Part shown: one piece after another, positions 60,055-64,000 of the stretch
How the letters are laid out: every line of letters begins with the position of its first letter
How positions within the stretch are numbered: position 1 is the first letter of the stretch
DNA from: Kitasatospora acidiphila
Lineage (GTDB): Bacteria > Actinomycetota > Actinomycetes > Streptomycetales > Streptomycetaceae
DNA: 64,000 nt
NCBI RefSeq assembly: GCF_006636205.1
Contig: NZ_VIGB01000003.1
Location: 4,206,501 to 4,270,500, forward strand
Reading direction: 5' to 3'
The notes under the pieces: model-generated
The model's database searches: none
What the model was told of the DNA's origin: nothing
The model's input: the letters and a program-made list of their open reading frames with translations, nothing else
Program-made: the position numbers and the translations under genes

Positions 60055-60303
60055 ATGGGGCGCGGCCGGGCCAAGGCCAAGCAGACGAAGGTCGCCCGCG
60101 AGCTGAAGTACAACAGCGGCGGCTTCGACGCTAACCGTCTGTCCAGCGAGCTGGGCGTTACACCCGTTGTTCCGGTCAACCCTGAGCCGGTTGACGACGA
60201 CGAGGACGACGACCCCTACGCCGCCTACGCGGACTACTACAACGACGACGAGGACGAGGAAGAGGCCGACGCCGGCCACCACCAGTCCCGCCGCCGCGCC
60301 TGA
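60055..60303 (+). CDS. DUF3073 family protein (82 aa)
   Basis: A small conserved actinobacterial protein of unknown role. Basic N-terminus (MGRGRAKAKQTKVARELKY), then a short conserved NSGGFDANRLSSELG segment, then a very acidic tail with runs of Asp and Glu, and a basic end (SRRRA). This charge pattern suggests a nucleic-acid- or ribosome-associated protein, but that is inference. ATG 60055 behind GAGGGGG. Lies convergent with purM, with a terminator between. Confidence 0.9.
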   Translation: MGRGRAKAKQTKVARELKYNSGGFDANRLSSELGVTPVVPVNPEPVDDDEDDDPYAAYADYYNDDEDEEEADAGHHQSRRRA

Positions 60304-60314
60304 GTCAACGCCCT

Positions 60315-60350
60315 GACCGGTCCGAGCGCCTGAGCGCCGGGCCGGTTTTC
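60315..60350. terminator. Terminator after the DUF3073 gene
   Basis: ACCGGTCC (60316-60323) pairs with GGGCCGGT (60339-60346, one G-T pair) and is followed by TTT, 12 bases past the stop and about 90 from the convergent purM stop. Confidence 0.65.
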
Positions 60351-60439
60351 GGCGTGCCCCGGCACCCGTTCGGGGAAGACGACGACGGACGGGCCCCCGA
60401 GGGAGCCCGTCCGGCCGGCCGGCGCAGTCCGCGCGCCGC

Positions 60440-61519
60440 TTACTTCGCGTAGTCGCCGTAGAGCGCGGCACCCTCGTGGTGCTCGGCGGTGCGGTCCACG
60501 ATGTCGCCCAGCAGCCAGGCCTCGACGCCGCGGTCCTCCAGGATCGACAGCACCACGTCGACCGACTCCGGCGGCACCACGGCCACCATGCCGATGCCCA
60601 TGTTGAGGGTCTTCTCGATCTCCAGGGTCCGCATCCGGCCGACCTCGGCGACGGTCTGGAAGACCGGCATCGGGGTCCAGGTGCCGCGGTCCAGCCGGGC
60701 GTGCAGCCCGGCCGGGATCACCCGGGCCAGGTTGGCGGCCAGGCCACCACCGGTGACGTGCGAGAAGGCGTGGATCTCGGTGGCCCGGGTGAGCGCCAGG
60801 CAGTCCAGCGAGTAGATCCGGGTGGGCTCCAGCAGCTCCTCGCCCAGGGTGCGGCCGAACTCCGGCACCTCGCGGTCGAGCGCCCAGCCGGCCTGGTTCA
60901 GCAGCACGTGGCGGACCAGCGAGTAGCCGTTGGAGTGCAGGCCGGAGGCGGCCATCGCGATCACCACGTCGCCGGCCCGGACCCGGTCGGCGCCCAGCAG
61001 CTGGTCGGCCTCGACCACACCGGTGCCGGCGCCGGCCACGTCGTACTCGTCCGGGCCGAGCAGGCCCGGGTGCTCGGCGGTCTCGCCGCCGACCAGGGCG
61101 CAGCCGGCCAGCACGCAGCCCTCGGCGATGCCCTTGACGATCTGGGCGACCCGCTCGGGGTGCACCTTGCCGACGCAGATGTAGTCGGTCATGAAGAGCG
61201 GCTCGGCGCCGCAGACCACCAGGTCGTCGACGACCATGCCGACCAGGTCGTGGCCGATGGTGTCGTGCTTGTCCATGGCGGCGGCCAGCGCGACCTTGGT
61301 GCCGACCCCGTCGGTGGCGGAGGCCAGCAGCGGGCGCTCGTAGCGCTTCAGGGCGGAGATGTCGAAGAGGCCGGCGAACCCGCCGAGACCGCCGACCACC
61401 TCGGGGCGGTTGGTCTTCTTCACCCACTGCTTCATGAGCTCGACGGCGCGGTCGCCCGCCTCGATGTCGACGCCGGCGGCGGCGTAGGTGGCGCCGCTCT
61501 CGTTGCTGCTGCTGGTCAC
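60440..61519 (-). CDS. purM: Phosphoribosylformylglycinamidine cyclo-ligase
   Basis: A 359-aa AIR synthetase of purine synthesis, which closes the imidazole ring using ATP. Family landmarks are ATDGVGTKVALA, DLVVCGAEPLFMTDYI, ALVGGETAEHPG, MAASGLHSNGYSLVR and SHVTGGGLAANLARVIP. GTG 61519 follows GAAAGGG. It is the second gene of a purF-purM unit, 76 bases after purF, with a strong hairpin in the gap. Confidence 0.96.
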   Translation of the reverse strand: MTSSSNESGATYAAAGVDIEAGDRAVELMKQWVKKTNRPEVVGGLGGFAGLFDISALKRYERPLLASATDGVGTKVALAAAMDKHDTIGHDLVGMVVDDLVVCGAEPLFMTDYICVGKVHPERVAQIVKGIAEGCVLAGCALVGGETAEHPGLLGPDEYDVAGAGTGVVEADQLLGADRVRAGDVVIAMAASGLHSNGYSLVRHVLLNQAGWALDREVPEFGRTLGEELLEPTRIYSLDCLALTRATEIHAFSHVTGGGLAANLARVIPAGLHARLDRGTWTPMPVFQTVAEVGRMRTLEIEKTLNMGIGMVAVVPPESVDVVLSILEDRGVEAWLLGDIVDRTAEHHEGAALYGDYAK

Positions 61520-61561
61520 TGCGGTGTGGCCCTTTCGGGTCAAGTGGGGGTTGCTAACAGC

Positions 61562-61587
61562 GGCGGGGCCCCGTCCGGGGCCCCGCC
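61562..61587 (-). terminator. Hairpin between purF and purM
   Basis: Perfect 12-bp stem GGCGGGGCCCCG (61562-61573) with CGGGGCCCCGCC (61576-61587) and a two-base loop, nine bases past the purF stop. It may partly terminate transcription so that purM is made at a lower level, or protect the purF transcript end. Confidence 0.6.
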
Positions 61588-61595
61588 TGGTGGTG

Positions 61596-63176
61596 TTACG
61601 GGCGGCGCAGCGCGTCGGCCGCGCCATGGCCGCCGAGCAGGGACTGCACGCCGTCCAGGTCGGAGCTGGTCGGCTTGCCCCGGGTGGCGGGCGGCTGCTG
61701 GCTGCCGGCGATCTCCGCCTCCAGCAGCAGCTTGCCGAGCAGTGCCGGGTCCGGCAGCTCCATCGGGTACTCGCCGTCGAAGCAGGCCCGGCAGAGCCGG
61801 TCCTTGGGCTGCTTGGTGGCCTCGATCATGCCGTCGATCGAGATGTAGGCGAGCGAGTCGGCGCCCAGGGTGCGGCCGATCTCCTCGACCGACATCCCGT
61901 TGGCGATCAGCTCGGCGCGGGTGGCGAAGTCGATGCCGAAGAAGCACGGCCACTTCACCGGCGGCGAGGAGATGCGGATGTGCACCTCGGCCGCACCGGC
62001 CTCGCGCAGCATCCGGACCAGCGCGCGCTGGGTGTTGCCGCGGACGATCGAGTCGTCGACCACGACCAGCTTCTTGCCGGCGATCACCTCGCGCAGCGGG
62101 TTGAGCTTGAGCCGGATGCCGAGCTGGCGGATGGTCTGGCTGGGCTGGATGAAGGTGCGCCCGACGTAGGCGTTCTTCACCAGGCCGGCGCCGAACGGGA
62201 TGCCGCTGGCCTCCGCGTAACCGATCGCGGCGGGGGTGCCGGACTCGGGGGTGGCTATCACCAGGTCGGCCTCGACGGGCGCCTCGGCGGCCAGCTTGCG
62301 GCCCATCTCCACCCGGGAGAGGTAGACGTTGCGCCCGGCGATCGAGGTGTCGGGGCGGGCCAGGTAGACGTACTCGAAGACGCAGCCCTTGGGCTTGGCC
62401 TCGGCGAAGCGCGAGCTGCGCATGCCGTTCTCGTCGATCGCGATCAGCTCGCCCGGCTCCACCTCGCGGATGAAGGAGGCACCGCAGATGTCCAGGGCCG
62501 AGGTCTCGGACGCGACCACCCAGCCGCGCTCCAGCCGGCCGAGCACCAGCGGGCGGATGCCCTGCGGGTCGCGGGCCGCGTAGAGGGTGTTCTCGTCCAT
62601 GAAGACCAGCGAGAAGGCGCCGCGGACCTCGGGGAGGATCGTGCGGGCGGTCTCCTCGATGGACAGGTCGGGGTGGCCGGCCAGCAGGGCCGTGAGCAGG
62701 TCGGTGTCATTGGTCGCCGCGGTGCGGCCGGACCGGGAGACGTGCTCCTCGCCGGGCAGCTCGGCGACCATCGCCGCGAGTTCGGCGGTGTTGACCAGGT
62801 TTCCGTTGTGACCGAGCGCCAGCGAACCGTGCGCGGTCGCCCGGAACGTCGGCTGGGCGTTCTCCCAGACCGAGGACCCGGTGGTCGAGTAGCGGGCATG
62901 TCCAACGGCGATATGACCGTGCAACGACCCCAGGGAGGCCTCGTCGAAGACCTGGGACACCAGGCCCATGTCCTTGAAGACGAGAATCTGGGAGCCATTG
63001 CTCACTGCGATGCCCGCGGATTCCTGTCCGCGGTGCTGCAGGGCATAGAGGCCGAAGTACGTGAGCTTGGCGACCTCCTCGCCGGGGGCCCAGACCCCGA
63101 AGACGCCACATGCGTCCTGGGGGCCCTTCTCGCCGGGAAGGAGATCGTGGTTGAGTCTTCCGTCACCACGTGGCAC
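61596..63176 (-). CDS. purF: Amidophosphoribosyltransferase
   Basis: A 526-aa enzyme catalysing the first committed step of purine synthesis, moving the glutamine amide to PRPP. The glutaminase nucleophile is Cys23 (QDACGVFGVWAPG), exposed after removal of a 22-residue propeptide. HRGQESAGIAVSNG follows, and the PRPP loop is VVDDSIVRGNTQ. GTG 63176 matches the usual actinomycete start (PRGDGRLNHDL). The last 35 residues are a variable tail. Confidence 0.97.
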   Translation of the reverse strand: MPRGDGRLNHDLLPGEKGPQDACGVFGVWAPGEEVAKLTYFGLYALQHRGQESAGIAVSNGSQILVFKDMGLVSQVFDEASLGSLHGHIAVGHARYSTTGSSVWENAQPTFRATAHGSLALGHNGNLVNTAELAAMVAELPGEEHVSRSGRTAATNDTDLLTALLAGHPDLSIEETARTILPEVRGAFSLVFMDENTLYAARDPQGIRPLVLGRLERGWVVASETSALDICGASFIREVEPGELIAIDENGMRSSRFAEAKPKGCVFEYVYLARPDTSIAGRNVYLSRVEMGRKLAAEAPVEADLVIATPESGTPAAIGYAEASGIPFGAGLVKNAYVGRTFIQPSQTIRQLGIRLKLNPLREVIAGKKLVVVDDSIVRGNTQRALVRMLREAGAAEVHIRISSPPVKWPCFFGIDFATRAELIANGMSVEEIGRTLGADSLAYISIDGMIEATKQPKDRLCRACFDGEYPMELPDPALLGKLLLEAEIAGSQQPPATRGKPTSSDLDGVQSLLGGHGAADALRRP

Positions 63177-63355
63177 GTCTTCGAGTCTAGGGCAGCGGAC
63201 CCCGGTCTCGGCCGCCGGGAGCGGCCTGGAACTGGCCCTTTGACCGGCAACGCGCGTAGAACGAACCCCTTACCACAGCGCTCGGGCAGGCCGGGCACGG
63301 ACCGGGGCCTTCGCGGTGACCTCGCTCACGTCCGGGCCGCGGCGCGCCCCGCGGG

Positions 63356-64000
63356 TCAGCCCGTGGGCAGCACCAGGTGCCAGGCGGCCGGGTGCGCGGT
63401 CCAGGTGCGGGCCGGCACGGGGCCCGCCGGGCAGCCGTCCGCCTCGTACCCGAAGTCGGGGCCGGCCACCGTGATCCGCGAGGCCCGCACCCGCAGCAGG
63501 CTGCGCCCGGCGCCGGCGGCCCGCACCACCACCTCCGCCGACTCGGCCCCGGCCGGCAGCCGCAGCGCCACCAGCCGCGGCTGCCGGCCGGCGCCGGCGA
63601 GCTCGCGGCCGTCCGCCTCGATCCGCAGTCGCTCCCCCGGTTGGGCCACCTGCTCGGCCGCAATCAATTTCGCCCAGAGCGAACGCCAGCCACCCGGACG
63701 GACCTGCCGCCGCCCGGGGATCCGCACCTCGCCGAGCACCACCCCGTCCCCGTCGTCCAGCAGCAGGCCGAGCTGCCGCGGCACCCCGGCGAGCACCGCG
63801 CGGGCCGCCGCCACCGGCTCCACCGGCACCCCGAGCGAGCGGGCCAGCGCCACCTCGCGACCGCCGCCCACCGGCACCACGGCGACCGGCCCGGCCGCCA
63901 ACTCCCCGTGTCGGTGCAGCGCCTGGACCACCCGCTGGAGCGCCAGGTCGGAGCCGACCACCACCGGCCGGCGCCGCCCGCGGTGCGAGAGCACCCGGTC
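63356..64000 (-). CDS. Diacylglycerol kinase-like lipid kinase, N-terminus cut by the window
   Basis: The C-terminal 214 residues or so of a DAGK/YegS-type lipid kinase. The catalytic-domain remnant is recognisable: GSDLALQRVVQALHRHGE then VAVVPVGGGREVALARSLG, which corresponds to the GGDGT-to-GTGND region of the family, with GGGRE replacing the usual GTGND. The C-terminal beta-sandwich region follows to the stop at 63356. The start and ATP-binding GGDGT lie beyond the window. The GTGND change could mean altered activity. Confidence 0.75.
   Translation of the reverse strand, partial: DRVLSHRGRRRPVVVGSDLALQRVVQALHRHGELAAGPVAVVPVGGGREVALARSLGVPVEPVAAARAVLAGVPRQLGLLLDDGDGVVLGEVRIPGRRQVRPGGWRSLWAKLIAAEQVAQPGERLRIEADGRELAGAGRQPRLVALRLPAGAESAEVVVRAAGAGRSLLRVRASRITVAGPDFGYEADGCPAGPVPARTWTAHPAAWHLVLPTG

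Noticed and set aside
1..64000. CRISPR arrays, insertion sequences, integrases or phage genes
   Set aside because: I looked for regularly spaced repeats, transposase motifs and integrase signatures and saw none. The only long repeats are the NRPS duplications.

Overview
The window is chromosomal DNA of a high-GC actinomycete, most likely Streptomyces or Kitasatospora. The evidence is the strong G/C bias at third codon positions, GTG starts, in-frame TTA (bldA-type) codons, and a right flank (hrpA, tRNA-Asp, bldC, an unnamed conserved gene, vdh, DUF3073, purM, purF) in the order I recall for S. coelicolor around SCO4086-4092.

Layout. 1-2.6 kb is left core flank: tRNA-Glu (cut by the window edge), tRNA-Asp, tRNA-Phe, a cold-shock protein, a 74-aa small protein, a DinB-like protein and a GPP34 protein. 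About 2.8-51.8 kb is one large nonribosomal peptide (NRPS) cluster. Its left arm holds a DrrAB-type exporter translationally coupled to a GntA/YqcI-type heme enzyme, a large TTA-containing AfsR-like SARP regulator, an unreported 32-aa TTA-containing peptide gene, a second SARP, an InhA/FabI-type enoyl reductase and two overlapping micro-ORFs. The centre (11.8-44.4 kb) is one leftward operon: AMP-ligase, aldehyde-dehydrogenase-fold reductase, ThDP enzyme, ketosynthase, NRPS1 (C-A-T-C-A-T-C-A-T-E), NRPS2 (C-A-T-C-A-T-C-A-T-E), NRPS3 (C-A-T-TE), an MbtH-like protein and a type II thioesterase. The right arm has an AsnO/VioC-like oxygenase, sbnB/sbnA for 2,3-diaminopropionate, a membrane protein, a NarL-type two-component system, fabG and a TetR regulator. 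51.9-64 kb is core flank again, ending inside a diacylglycerol-kinase-like gene.

How it works together (inference). The ligase, reductase, ThDP enzyme, ketosynthase, FabG and FabI look like a dedicated route to an unusual acyl or acyloin-type starter. The starter-like C domain of NRPS1 would load it, giving a seven-residue chain X1-X2-D-X3-Asn-X2'-D-X3'-Ser released by the terminal thioesterase. Asn and Ser are the two confident adenylation calls. X1 has an acidic pocket that would suit the diaminopropionate made by SbnA/SbnB, and the oxygenase may hydroxylate Asn.

Sequence quality. NRPS1-3 and vdh are broken by ten apparent single-base losses, all in or next to G/C runs. Two are exposed directly by comparing near-identical duplicated segments. 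I treat them as probable sequencing errors and annotate the NRPS genes as ordered fragments of three intact genes.
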